The notes: generated from the sequence alone by a model not told the origin. Positions 1 through 5,171 are shown, counted from the first letter of the stretch. The stretch is 6,849 nucleotides of DNA from an uncultured Collinsella sp. (GCA_900765185.1 CAAFQT010000290.1:1-6849), one strand, 5' to 3'. Program-made: numbers and translations.

Positions 1-32
1 CACTCTTTCCCTACACGACGCTCTTCCGATCT
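1..32. other. Illumina TruSeq adapter remnant (not genomic)
   Basis: The first 32 bases match the Illumina TruSeq read-1 adapter/primer, lacking only its first A, and end in the diagnostic GCTCTTCCGATCT. The open reading frame of the next gene becomes meaningful directly after it. This is untrimmed library adapter at a contig end and should be masked. Confidence 0.97.
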
Positions 33-200
33 ACGAACGGTGATATTGCCAAAAAGATGGGATTGCCGGCGAATAAAGTCGGGTCGTATCGCAAACGTTT
101 GATCGATACGGGACTGATTGAGCCTGCTGGCTACGGCTGTGTTTCGTTTGCAATTCCGTACATGCGCGATTATCTGTTGGAGACCGTTCGAGCGGACTAA
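33..200 (+). CDS. ATP-binding protein (AAA-type ATPase), C-terminal fragment
   Basis: Only the last 55 residues of this gene are present; the 5' part is lost at the contig end, where adapter replaces it. The fragment reads TNGDIAKKMGLPANKVGSYR and continues as a compact winged-helix-like unit (KRLIDTGLIEP, then a beta-like GCVSFAIPYMRDYL segment) before tandem TAA stops at 198-203. This pattern (an xxDIAxxMG helix, a second helix ending in R, RLIxxGLIxP, then a strand ending FxxPxMxxYL) is typical of the C-terminal domain of bacterial and archaeal AAA-type ATP-binding proteins. No Walker motifs are in view, so the ATPase call rests on the tail alone. A stand-alone winged-helix DNA-binding protein is the alternative. 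Confidence 0.55.
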   Translation, partial: TNGDIAKKMGLPANKVGSYRKRLIDTGLIEPAGYGCVSFAIPYMRDYLLETVRAD

Positions 201-253
201 TAAAGACTGGAGGCACCGACGCCGCCGCTGGGGTTGCCCCGTATCTTTGTCTA

Positions 254-300
254 AATCTGTAACATCTGGACGAAGATTCGGCCTGTAACTGTTACAGATT
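254..300. promoter_or_regulatory. Inverted-repeat cluster, possible operator
   Basis: AATCTGTAAC (254-263) is perfectly inverted as GTTACAGATT (291-300). A third copy of the core, CTGTAAC at 283-289, forms a tight palindrome with the last one: CTGTAAC-T-GTTACAG (283-297). The two direct CTGTAAC copies start 26 bp apart. It lies between the ATPase tail and the tRNA-Ser promoter. The compact palindrome suits a dimeric repressor; the longer pair could also form an RNA hairpin with a 27-nt loop. No run of T follows, so it is not a standard terminator. The binding protein is unknown. Confidence 0.45.
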
Positions 301-355
301 GAGATGATTGGCTGAGACGTCTCCTGGCAAATTGGAATCGCTCCAAAATTCCCCC

Positions 356-384
356 TTGCCCATCCTCGACTGTTTGGTTACTAT
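356..384 (+). promoter_or_regulatory. Promoter of tRNA-Ser
   Basis: A -35 element TTGCCC (356-361) and a -10 element TACTAT (379-384) are separated by exactly 17 bp. Transcription would start near 391, leaving a leader of only about 8 nt before the mature tRNA 5' end at 399, as is common for stable RNA genes. Assigned by eye against the sigma-70 consensus. Confidence 0.65.
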
Positions 385-398
385 AGAACGGCTGTTAC

Positions 399-489
399 GG
401 AGAGCTGACCGAGAGGCCGAAGGTGCTCGCCTGCTAAGCGAGTATGCCCCAAAAGGGCATCTGGGGTTCGAATCCCCAGCTCTCCGCCA
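399..489 (+). tRNA. tRNA-Ser (anticodon GCU, reads AGC/AGU)
   Basis: The full cloverleaf folds. The acceptor stem GGAGAGC (399-405) pairs with GCTCTCC (479-485), followed by discriminator G486 and an encoded CCA (487-489). The anticodon stem CTCGC (426-430) pairs with GCGAG (438-442) around the loop CTGCTAA, giving anticodon GCT at 433-435. A long variable arm at about 443-460 (a TGCCC/GGGCA hairpin) marks the class II tRNA-Ser structure. The T arm TGGGG-TTCGAAT-CCCCA spans 462-478. Length is 91 nt including CCA. A close promoter and terminator show that it is transcribed on its own. Confidence 0.97.
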
Positions 490-503
490 GTAAGACTTTA
501 AAG

Positions 504-529
504 AAGGGTTCCGAAAGGGACCCTTTTTT
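504..529 (+). terminator. Intrinsic terminator of tRNA-Ser
   Basis: AAGGGTTCC (504-512) pairs with GGGACCCTT (517-525), with one T-G wobble, around a GAAA tetraloop. The T run occupies 524-529. It begins 15 nt after the encoded CCA, so it ends the tRNA transcript. Confidence 0.88.
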
Positions 530-543
530 AGTTGAACCACGTT

Positions 544-561
544 AGCTGGGGATTCGAACCC
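544..561 (-). repeat. Inverted 18-nt copy of the tRNA-Ser 3' region
   Basis: AGCTGGGGATTCGAACCC (544-561) is the exact reverse complement of tRNA-Ser positions 464-481, covering the T loop, the 3' T stem and the start of the 3' acceptor strand. Read on the minus strand the match stops before the full 5' T stem, so it cannot fold as a complete T arm and is not itself a tRNA. It sits between the tRNA terminator and the terminator of the convergent carboxypeptidase gene. Confidence 0.8.
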
Positions 562-563
562 TC

Positions 564-596
564 AAAAAATGAGGCGCCCCGTTGGACGCCTCATTT
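564..596 (-). terminator. Intrinsic terminator of the carboxypeptidase gene
   Basis: AAATGAGGCG (567-576) and CGCCTCATTT (587-596) form a perfect 10-bp stem with a 10-nt loop. On the minus strand the stem is followed by a run of six T (A564-A569 on the plus strand), so it ends transcripts of the gene whose stop codon is at 622. On the plus strand it offers only a short T run. Confidence 0.87.
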
Positions 597-621
597 GGTT
601 CGATGTGATAACGCTTTGGCC

Positions 622-1965
622 CTACACCTCAGGAGCCTTGGCTACGGTCTCGCTCTCGGCTGTGAGCGGGCGGTTGTCGATGCGGCGGCCCAGGCGGTCG
701 AGCTTCACGAGCAGCCACTCGATGGGATTGGGCCCCGTTCCTTCCTCGTCGGCAACCAGGTCCATGATGGCAATCTTGGTGCCGTCCTGCTTAAGCGTAA
801 CGCTGCCCACCTTGTCGCCAACATGCACCGTGCCCGAAAGGTCATCGTAGCTAACCTGTTCGGTCACTTCGCCGGCGAGTGAGAACACCGTTGCCTGCGC
901 GGCGGGGTCGGCGAGCGTGGCGTCGATCGTCTTATCCGTCCAGTCGGTTTGGCCAATGCGCGCCATAAGCGGGTTGCCGTTGGCGGTCTTCTCCTGTGTA
1001 TTGGCGATCGCGACCGTCACCTTGTGACCGTAGTACCAGTTGGCAAGGGTCGCCGTATCGGTAAAGCGCTGGTCGGTGGTGGTGGAGTTCAAAATAACGG
1101 TGTAGATCTCGTCGCCGTCGCGGTTGTAGGCGCTCGTAAAGCAATAGCCCGCGTCGTCGGTGGTGCCGGTCTTGCCGCCAATGTTTCCGTCCTGACCGAG
1201 CAAAACGTTGTGCGTGTCCATGGAATGCGAATGGTCGGAGCCGTCGGCACCTGTAACTTCGATCCAGGAGTCCTCGCTCGCCACGACTTCGCGGAACGTG
1301 TCGTTTTTCATAGCCTCCTGCATCATGAGCGCTACGTCATGTGCGGTTGAGTGCATGTCGCCGGCCCACTCATCAAAGTCCAGACCGTGTGGGTTCTCAA
1401 AGACCGTGCCGGTGCAGCCGAGCTTTTTGGCGCGCTCGTTCATGGCCTTCACAAAGGTTGCCTCGGCGTCTTTGGTCTTGGGGTCGATCTTTTTGCCCAC
1501 GTGCTCGGCAAGCACGATGGCGGCGTCGTTGCCCGAGGGGATCATCAGGCCGCGTAGTGCCTGCTCCACGGTGAGCTCGTCGCCTTCGAGCAGGCCGGCA
1601 GTCGAGTTGCCTACGGTGGCGGCAGCGTTGCTCACCGTGACCTTCTCGTCCATCTTGCAGTTTTCGACGGTCAGGATTGCGGTCATGACCTTGGTGATCG
1701 AGGCAATCTTGACCTGCTCATCGGCGCCGCGTCCATAGTAGACGGTGCCGTCCTTGCCCATAACAAGGGCATTCGTTGCCTCGATATCGGGCAGGTTTTC
1801 GGCCGTGATGCCACGAGCATCGGCGGTCTTGCCGCAGACGTCGTCGGTCGTGAGCACTTGGGCACCGGCAACAGCGAGCACGCCGGCAACAAGGGCGATG
1901 GCGCAGGCAAAGCCGGCGGCAAGTGCATGAAGGCGGACAGTTATACGGGAGGGATATGAAGTCAC
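622..1965 (-). CDS. D-alanyl-D-alanine carboxypeptidase (peptidase S11, PBP5/DacA-DacF type)
   Basis: A 447-residue exported penicillin-binding protein that removes the terminal D-alanine from peptidoglycan pentapeptides outside the membrane, setting the level of cross-linking. All three active-site motifs of the S11 family are present in order: SITK (residues 89-92, nucleophile Ser89 and Lys92), SGN (144-146) and KTG (265-267). The N-terminus is a signal peptide: basic start, hydrophobic stretch at about 12-33, and a likely AGA/Q cleavage site near residue 35. The catalytic domain ends near residue 300; a PBP5-like C-terminal beta domain follows, and the tail IEWLLVKLDRLGRRI could be a membrane-associating amphipathic helix. 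The start is GTG with a weak ribosome site (GAAAG); no in-frame ATG lies just upstream. It has its own terminator, and a likely promoter lies at 2003-2032. An IS21-type element ends 75 bp upstream but leaves the gene whole. Whether it corresponds to dacA or dacF cannot be decided. Confidence 0.93.
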   Translation of the reverse strand: MTSYPSRITVRLHALAAGFACAIALVAGVLAVAGAQVLTTDDVCGKTADARGITAENLPDIEATNALVMGKDGTVYYGRGADEQVKIASITKVMTAILTVENCKMDEKVTVSNAAATVGNSTAGLLEGDELTVEQALRGLMIPSGNDAAIVLAEHVGKKIDPKTKDAEATFVKAMNERAKKLGCTGTVFENPHGLDFDEWAGDMHSTAHDVALMMQEAMKNDTFREVVASEDSWIEVTGADGSDHSHSMDTHNVLLGQDGNIGGKTGTTDDAGYCFTSAYNRDGDEIYTVILNSTTTDQRFTDTATLANWYYGHKVTVAIANTQEKTANGNPLMARIGQTDWTDKTIDATLADPAAQATVFSLAGEVTEQVSYDDLSGTVHVGDKVGSVTLKQDGTKIAIMDLVADEEGTGPNPIEWLLVKLDRLGRRIDNRPLTAESETVAKAPEV

Positions 1966-2002
1966 GGCTATTCGCTTTCGACGATGGATGCATATTTGTT
2001 CA

Positions 2003-2032
2003 AGTATATCCTGCGAAACAGCGGGCCGTGAA
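2003..2032 (-). promoter_or_regulatory. Likely promoter of the carboxypeptidase gene
   Basis: On the minus strand TTCACG (-35, plus-strand 2027-2032) and TATACT (-10, plus-strand 2003-2008) are 18 bp apart. They match the sigma-70 consensus at 4/6 and 5/6 positions. Transcription would start near 1996, about 30 nt before the GTG start codon. The -35 element lies only 8 bp outside the IS end, so the insertion spares this promoter but replaces all sequence upstream of it. Confidence 0.5.
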
Positions 2033-2034
2033 TC

Positions 2035-2040
2035 CTTTAC
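2035..2040. repeat. Target-site duplication of the IS, left copy
   Basis: CTTTAC directly precedes the left end of the insertion sequence and is repeated directly after its right end at 4588-4593. A 6-bp duplication is within the 4-8 bp usual for IS21-family elements. Confidence 0.88.
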
Positions 2041-2109
2041 TGAGTATTTGCTCGCTTGAGCACTGTTGAATATCGCGAAACAGCACCGCCGATATCGCGC
2101 TTGGGCACC
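2041..2109. repeat. Left IS end with three tandem terminal repeats
   Basis: Three related 18-bp units lie in the same orientation at 2047-2064, 2070-2087 and 2092-2109, with starts 23 and 22 bp apart (about two helical turns). Units 2 and 3 share ATATCGCG and GCACC and match at 13 of 18 positions. Units 1 and 3 share CGCTTG-[A/G]-GCAC. They are presumed IstA binding sites. The third unit runs into the stem of the terminator that starts at 2105. Confidence 0.75.
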
Positions 2110-2138
2110 GGGGCCGACACTGGCCCCGGTGCTTTTTT
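2105..2138 (+). terminator. Inward-facing intrinsic terminator inside the IS end
   Basis: GCACCGGGGCC (2105-2115) and GGCCCCGGTGC (2122-2132) form a perfect 11-bp GC-rich stem with a 6-nt loop, followed by six T (2133-2138) on the plus strand. No plus-strand gene ends here. On the minus strand, the direction of istA-istB, no T run follows the hairpin. It would therefore stop transcripts entering the element from the left, antisense to istB, rather than end the istAB message. Confidence 0.85.
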
Positions 2139-2150
2139 ATTGCTACCGGT

Positions 2151-2885
2151 CTATCCGCGGCGCTGCCGCATGTTGGCCTCGCCCATGTCGACCCAGACCG
2201 CGTTGTGCACGATCCTGTCCATGATGGCGTCGGCATGCACCCCGCCGCCGAGCCTCGGGTGCCAGTCCTTCTTCTTGAACTGGGTGCAGAATACGGTCGA
2301 GGCCGTGCCGTACCTCAGCTCCATCAGCTCCAGCAGCATCGACCTGAACTCGGTGTCCGGCCTGTCGAGCAGCCACTCGTCTATCACGAGCAGGCCGAAC
2401 GCCCCGTACTTGCGGACGAGCTTGCGCTCGCCGCCGGGCCGGTCACGGCTCTCGCGCCAGAGGTCCTCGAGGTCGGGCTGGCGGACGTAGCACGACCTCA
2501 CCCTCCTGGCGCAGGCGGCCTTCGCGAGCGCGCAGGCCAGGTAGGTCTTGCCCGTGCCGGTGAGGCCCTGGAGAACCACGTTCTCGCCGCGCCCGACGAA
2601 CCCGCAGGTCGCGAGCTCGGCCACCGCCACCCTGTCGAGGCCGCGGCCCTCGAAGAAGTCGACCGAGCGGACGTCGGCCTCGGGGTACCTGAGGCCGGCC
2701 CTCCTCGTCAGGTTGCGGACCTTCTGCGTGATGAAGTCGGAGTGCGCCTCGTCCACCGCCATCTGGACGCGCTCGGCGAACGCCATCCCGGCGCACACGG
2801 CCTCGTCCTGGGCGGAGAGGGCGGCGAGCAGCTCGGCCGCCCCCATCTCCCTGAGCTTGCGGGCGGTCTCCGCGTTGACGTCCAT
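2151..2885 (-). CDS. istB: IS21-family helper ATPase IstB
   Basis: A 244-residue AAA+ ATPase that works with the IstA transposase, assembling on target DNA and delivering it to the IstA-IS complex. The Walker A motif is GLTGTGKT (107-114) and the Walker B motif is LLVIDEW (165-171). Downstream are a sensor-1-like STVFCTQF stretch and the conserved IstB ending AIMDRIVHNAVWVDM, followed by a basic tail. An N-terminal helical region of about 90 residues precedes the ATPase core, as in the family, and the length is normal. The start ATG follows the istA stop by 2 bp and has a good ribosome site GGGGAGGAG that overlaps the end of istA, so translation is likely coupled. Walker B carries DEW where many IstB proteins have DDFG or DEF-type residues; this looks like natural variation. 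Confidence 0.94.
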   Translation of the reverse strand: MDVNAETARKLREMGAAELLAALSAQDEAVCAGMAFAERVQMAVDEAHSDFITQKVRNLTRRAGLRYPEADVRSVDFFEGRGLDRVAVAELATCGFVGRGENVVLQGLTGTGKTYLACALAKAACARRVRSCYVRQPDLEDLWRESRDRPGGERKLVRKYGAFGLLVIDEWLLDRPDTEFRSMLLELMELRYGTASTVFCTQFKKKDWHPRLGGGVHADAIMDRIVHNAVWVDMGEANMRQRRG

Positions 2886-2887
2886 GC

Positions 2888-4432
2888 TCACTCCTCCCCG
2901 TAGAAGCCGGCGCCGCGCACGTAGCCGCAGTCCCCGGACGCCTCGCCGGCTGGCGCCCTGTCCTGCCCCGACCTCAGCACGGGCTCGACGTCGCGGTAGC
3001 GCGGCGACCTCTTCCCGGTCGCGAGCGCCATCCCGCACGCCCGCTCGAGCCTCGCCGGGGTGTAGCGCCTGGACAGCCTGAGCACGGCGAGCGCGGCGTT
3101 GAAGCCCTGCTCGTCGAACTCGTAGCAGGCGAACACCCTGTCCACCAGCTCGGAGCAGGAGGGCCCGACCCTCGAGGCCCAGGCGCGGATGCGCGGCGCG
3201 TCCCAGTCCGACCACGCCCTGCCCTCGGGCATGTCCGAGCCGCGCGTGGAGTAGCGGTTCCTCGCGTAGGACGGGAACCTGGGGTGCGTGGCCACGCGCT
3301 CGCCGCCGGAGAAGACCTCCACCTTGCCCTCGGTGACGCGCAGGTCGACCGTCGAGCCGACGAGCAGGTGGCTCACCGAGTAGTAGTTGCGGGCGTACGC
3401 GACGTGGCAGTTGGCCTGGACCTTGCGGCCGTAGACCCACTCGCACACCTCGAAGGGCTCGGCCGGTAGGGGCCTCAGCAGCGGGCGCTCGACCTCCTCG
3501 AACACCTCGCGCCTCGAGCCCTCGCGCTTGGCGAACGGCGCGTCGTTGTGCTCCGCGACCCTCCGGGCGACGGCGGCGCGGAGGGCCGCCATGTCGGTGA
3601 ACACCTCGTCGCGAAGCGCCGCTATCACGTAGGTCGCGGCGGCCCAGACCTCGTTCTCGGCGCTCGGCTTGTCGCGGGGCCTCCTGACCCTCGCCGGGAT
3701 CACGGCGGAGCCGTAGTGCGCGGCGAGCTCCTCGTAGGCCGCGTTCAGGACCGGCTCCCCGGCCCTGGGGTGGGCGGTGACGCCGGTCCTCAGGTTGTCG
3801 GGGACGATGCAGGGCGTCGCGCCTCCCAGGAAGGAGAAGGCGTGCACGTGGCGCAGCAGCCATGTATCCTGCTTCATGTCGAGCGTCGGCTCGACGTAGC
3901 TGTACCGGCTGAACGGGAGGCAGGCCACGAACAGGTACACCTTCCTGACCTCGCCGGTCGCGGGGTCCACGAGCCGCATCGTGGGCCCCGACCAGTCGAC
4001 CTCCATGTTCCTGCCCGCCTTGTGCCCGACGCGGCTCACCACGTTGCGCGACACCGTGTACTGGCGGTAGCGCTTGCAGAACCTGTCGTAGGACATCGAC
4101 GGCGCGCCGGCCTCCGCGCACCCGTCGGCATACTCCGCGTGCAGGAGCTTGAGCGTGACGCCGGTCCTCGCGAGCTCGCGGTGGACGCGTGCCCAGTCGG
4201 GGTCGGCGTGCACCGGCCCGGCGTCGCCCCTGCCGGGGAACAGCAGCGCGTAGGCGGCCTCCTCGGACATCCCCTCGACGTCCTCCCAGGAGACGCCCTG
4301 CTCCCTCGCGGCTTCCAGCACGTCCTGGACGCTGTGCTTCGAGACGTGGGCGGTGCGGGCGATCGCGTTCTGCGAAAGCCCGTTCACCGACCTCAGCCTC
4401 AGGACCTCCCTGGCCCTGATCCTTCTCGCCAT
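2888..4432 (-). CDS. istA: IS21-family transposase IstA (DDE)
   Basis: A 514-residue DDE transposase that binds the element's end repeats and catalyses strand cleavage and joining. An N-terminal helix-turn-helix occupies about residues 8-45 (LSQNAIARTAHVSKHSVQDV). The retroviral-integrase-type core carries the three catalytic acids: Asp146 (MEVDWSGP), Asp212 (IVPDNLRTGV) and Glu259 (KPSAENEV). The C-terminal part has the usual beta domain (YYSVSHLLVGSTVDLRV) and a basic region. The ATG at 4432 is preferred over an upstream in-frame start at 4498 because GAGGAGG lies 6 nt before it and the family's N-terminal HTH starts there. No frameshift or missing motif is seen. I could not pick a convincing promoter, though the innermost right-end repeat lies about 75 bp upstream and could allow autoregulation. 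Confidence 0.94.
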   Translation of the reverse strand: MARRIRAREVLRLRSVNGLSQNAIARTAHVSKHSVQDVLEAAREQGVSWEDVEGMSEEAAYALLFPGRGDAGPVHADPDWARVHRELARTGVTLKLLHAEYADGCAEAGAPSMSYDRFCKRYRQYTVSRNVVSRVGHKAGRNMEVDWSGPTMRLVDPATGEVRKVYLFVACLPFSRYSYVEPTLDMKQDTWLLRHVHAFSFLGGATPCIVPDNLRTGVTAHPRAGEPVLNAAYEELAAHYGSAVIPARVRRPRDKPSAENEVWAAATYVIAALRDEVFTDMAALRAAVARRVAEHNDAPFAKREGSRREVFEEVERPLLRPLPAEPFEVCEWVYGRKVQANCHVAYARNYYSVSHLLVGSTVDLRVTEGKVEVFSGGERVATHPRFPSYARNRYSTRGSDMPEGRAWSDWDAPRIRAWASRVGPSCSELVDRVFACYEFDEQGFNAALAVLRLSRRYTPARLERACGMALATGKRSPRYRDVEPVLRSGQDRAPAGEASGDCGYVRGAGFYGEE

Positions 4433-4438
4433 GTGGAA

Positions 4439-4445
4439 CCTCCTC
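4439..4445 (-). promoter_or_regulatory. Ribosome binding site deciding the istA start
   Basis: On the minus strand GAGGAGG lies 6 nt before the ATG at 4430-4432. It is the strongest Shine-Dalgarno match near either candidate start and favours MARRIRAREVL as the N-terminus over the reading that starts 22 codons earlier. Confidence 0.85.
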
Positions 4446-4506
4446 GTTCTCTGGACTGCATGGCAGCCCGAGCGTAACGGGGATGCGCGGGAAGGCATTT
4501 AATGGC

Positions 4507-4587
4507 GGTGCCGAACGGCAATATTCGGTCGGGTGGGCGGCGGTGCTGATTCGCAATATAGGTGGTGTCGAAAGGGCCTAGGACTCA
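4507..4587. repeat. Right IS end with three terminal repeats
   Basis: Three related 18-bp units, inverted relative to the left end, lie at 4507-4524, 4542-4559 and 4564-4581. Their starts are 35 and 22 bp apart. The two inner ones share GGCGGTGC at the left and GCAATAT or similar at the right; extended to 21 bp (4504-4524 and 4539-4559) they match at 17 positions. The outermost is weaker, about 12 of 18 against its inner partner. The ACTCA tip is the inverse of the TGAGT left tip. Confidence 0.75.
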
Positions 4588-4593
4588 CTTTAC
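4588..4593. repeat. Target-site duplication of the IS, right copy
   Basis: CTTTAC directly follows the ACTCA right tip and matches 2035-2040. It contains the TAA stop codon (plus-strand TTA at 4590-4592) of the gene to its right. Confidence 0.88.
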
Positions 4594-5171
4594 GAAACGG
4601 TGGTGTCTGTGGCGCGAAATGCGCGCCAGATGCTATTCAGCTGATCATTCGAATCATCTTCAAGCTTAAGCTCGAAGATATAGTTAACGCTGCTGTCATC
4701 GTCGGCTCTATAGGTGACTCCATTGTGGATACAACCAGTATAAAAAGAATCATTAAATATCTTTTTTGCTGCCGTATGGGTGCCGACCGTGGGGTCACAA
4801 GCAAGAATGATTGCGCTAGAGAGCTCCTCGAGGGTTTCGTCGCAATTGTATTCATCTGCGTCTACGTAGAGCTTGATATCGCAACCATCGTCGTCGTAGT
4901 ACAGAGATGCGACATTGTCGCCATATCCGTCGCTAATTTCATAGCAATCGTAATCGCTGTCGTAGTCGCCATAGTCATAGGCGTTGTCCGAAAAGCCGTT
5001 TGCGCTGTCGATTACAGACGATATTTCCGGAACATCGGGGTTTGCGCCATACGGTGAAATAGTTGAGCCAACGGAGCCCAGATAACCAATCAGGCACGCG
5101 CAGAGGGCGGAGGACAGCATTACGCATGCAGCTTGTTTCGGAAGATCCATCTTTTTAAACTTATCGAGCAT
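4590..5171 (-). CDS. Hypothetical acidic Asp/Tyr-rich membrane-anchored protein
   Basis: A 193-residue protein I do not recognise. A short basic N-terminus (LDKFKK...PKQ) precedes one hydrophobic segment at about residues 14-35, a signal anchor or uncleaved signal. Cysteines at 24 and 26 lie inside it, but the context (SALC, LCAC) is a poor lipobox. Residues 62-86 are very rich in Asp (8) and Tyr (6). The following 100 residues hold an acidic, probably folded extracellular domain with several cysteines (for example CDIKLYVDADEYNCDETLEE). Ribosome site AAGGAG lies 8 nt before the ATG. It is the last of three minus-strand genes, 52 bp after the multi-spanning SHOCT protein, with no terminator between. 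The IS inserted exactly at its stop codon, which the target duplication preserves, so it is full length. Any calcium- or cation-binding role for the Asp cluster is only a guess. Confidence 0.72.
   Translation of the reverse strand: MLDKFKKMDLPKQAACVMLSSALCACLIGYLGSVGSTISPYGANPDVPEISSVIDSANGFSDNAYDYGDYDSDYDCYEISDGYGDNVASLYYDDDGCDIKLYVDADEYNCDETLEELSSAIILACDPTVGTHTAAKKIFNDSFYTGCIHNGVTYRADDDSSVNYIFELKLEDDSNDQLNSIWRAFRATDTTVS

Larger units (their letters stand above)
2041..4587 (-). mobile_element. Complete IS21-family insertion sequence, 2,547 bp
   Basis: The element holds istA and istB on the minus strand. It begins TGAGT at 2041 and ends ACTCA at 4587, giving TG...CA termini, and is flanked by a 6-bp direct repeat CTTTAC. 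Inside the tips, a 21-bp block at 2070-2090 is inverted at 4539-4559 with 19 of 21 matches. Further related copies on both sides make the multiple-repeat ends known for the IS21 family. Both genes are open and keep their catalytic motifs, so the element could be active. Its GC content is clearly higher than that of its neighbours on both sides, suggesting arrival from a GC-richer host. It has no passenger gene. The length fits the family (about 2-2.5 kb). Confidence 0.95.

Noticed and set aside
230..249. Possible terminator GGGG-TTG-CCCC after the ATPase fragment
   Set aside because: The stem is only 4 bp with a 3-nt loop, and the following GTATCTTTG is not a proper T run.
292..540. Minus-strand open frame of 82 codons containing the motif AGDSNPR
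   Set aside because: This is the well-known spurious peptide produced by translating a tRNA gene antisense; it covers tRNA-Ser and its terminator.
1208..1738. Plus-strand open frame of 176 codons
   Set aside because: Antisense shadow of the carboxypeptidase gene; Ser/Ala-rich low complexity and no domain.
2041..2075. Outward promoter at the left IS end driving the carboxypeptidase gene
   Set aside because: The best pair found (TTCAAC with AATACT or TACTCA) is weak, and the chromosomal promoter at 2003-2032 is better.
2205..2903. Plus-strand open frame of 232 codons antisense to istB
   Set aside because: Shadow of the GC-rich istB gene; no motif is visible and IstB is certain.
3548..4477. 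Plus-strand open frame of 309 codons antisense to istA
   Set aside because: Composition is that of a GC-rich shadow frame (His/Arg/Gly/Val runs) and no domain is recognisable; istA on the other strand has full family motifs.
2151..4556. Minus-strand open frame of 801 codons covering the whole IS
   Set aside because: Its last 244 codons are IstB. The first part is an Arg/Gly/Ala-rich translation of istA in the wrong frame, open only because of high GC. IstB has its own ATG and ribosome site.
4533..5057. Plus-strand open frame of 174 codons with hydrophobic Ile/Val runs
   Set aside because: The Ile/Val-rich stretch is the antisense of the Asp/Tyr codons of the acidic protein. It starts inside the IS end, has no ribosome site and would cross the insertion junction.
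5094..5105. Lipoprotein lipobox in the acidic protein (Cys24 or Cys26)
   Set aside because: The residues before each cysteine (SAL, LCA) fit the lipobox pattern poorly; a plain membrane anchor is simpler.
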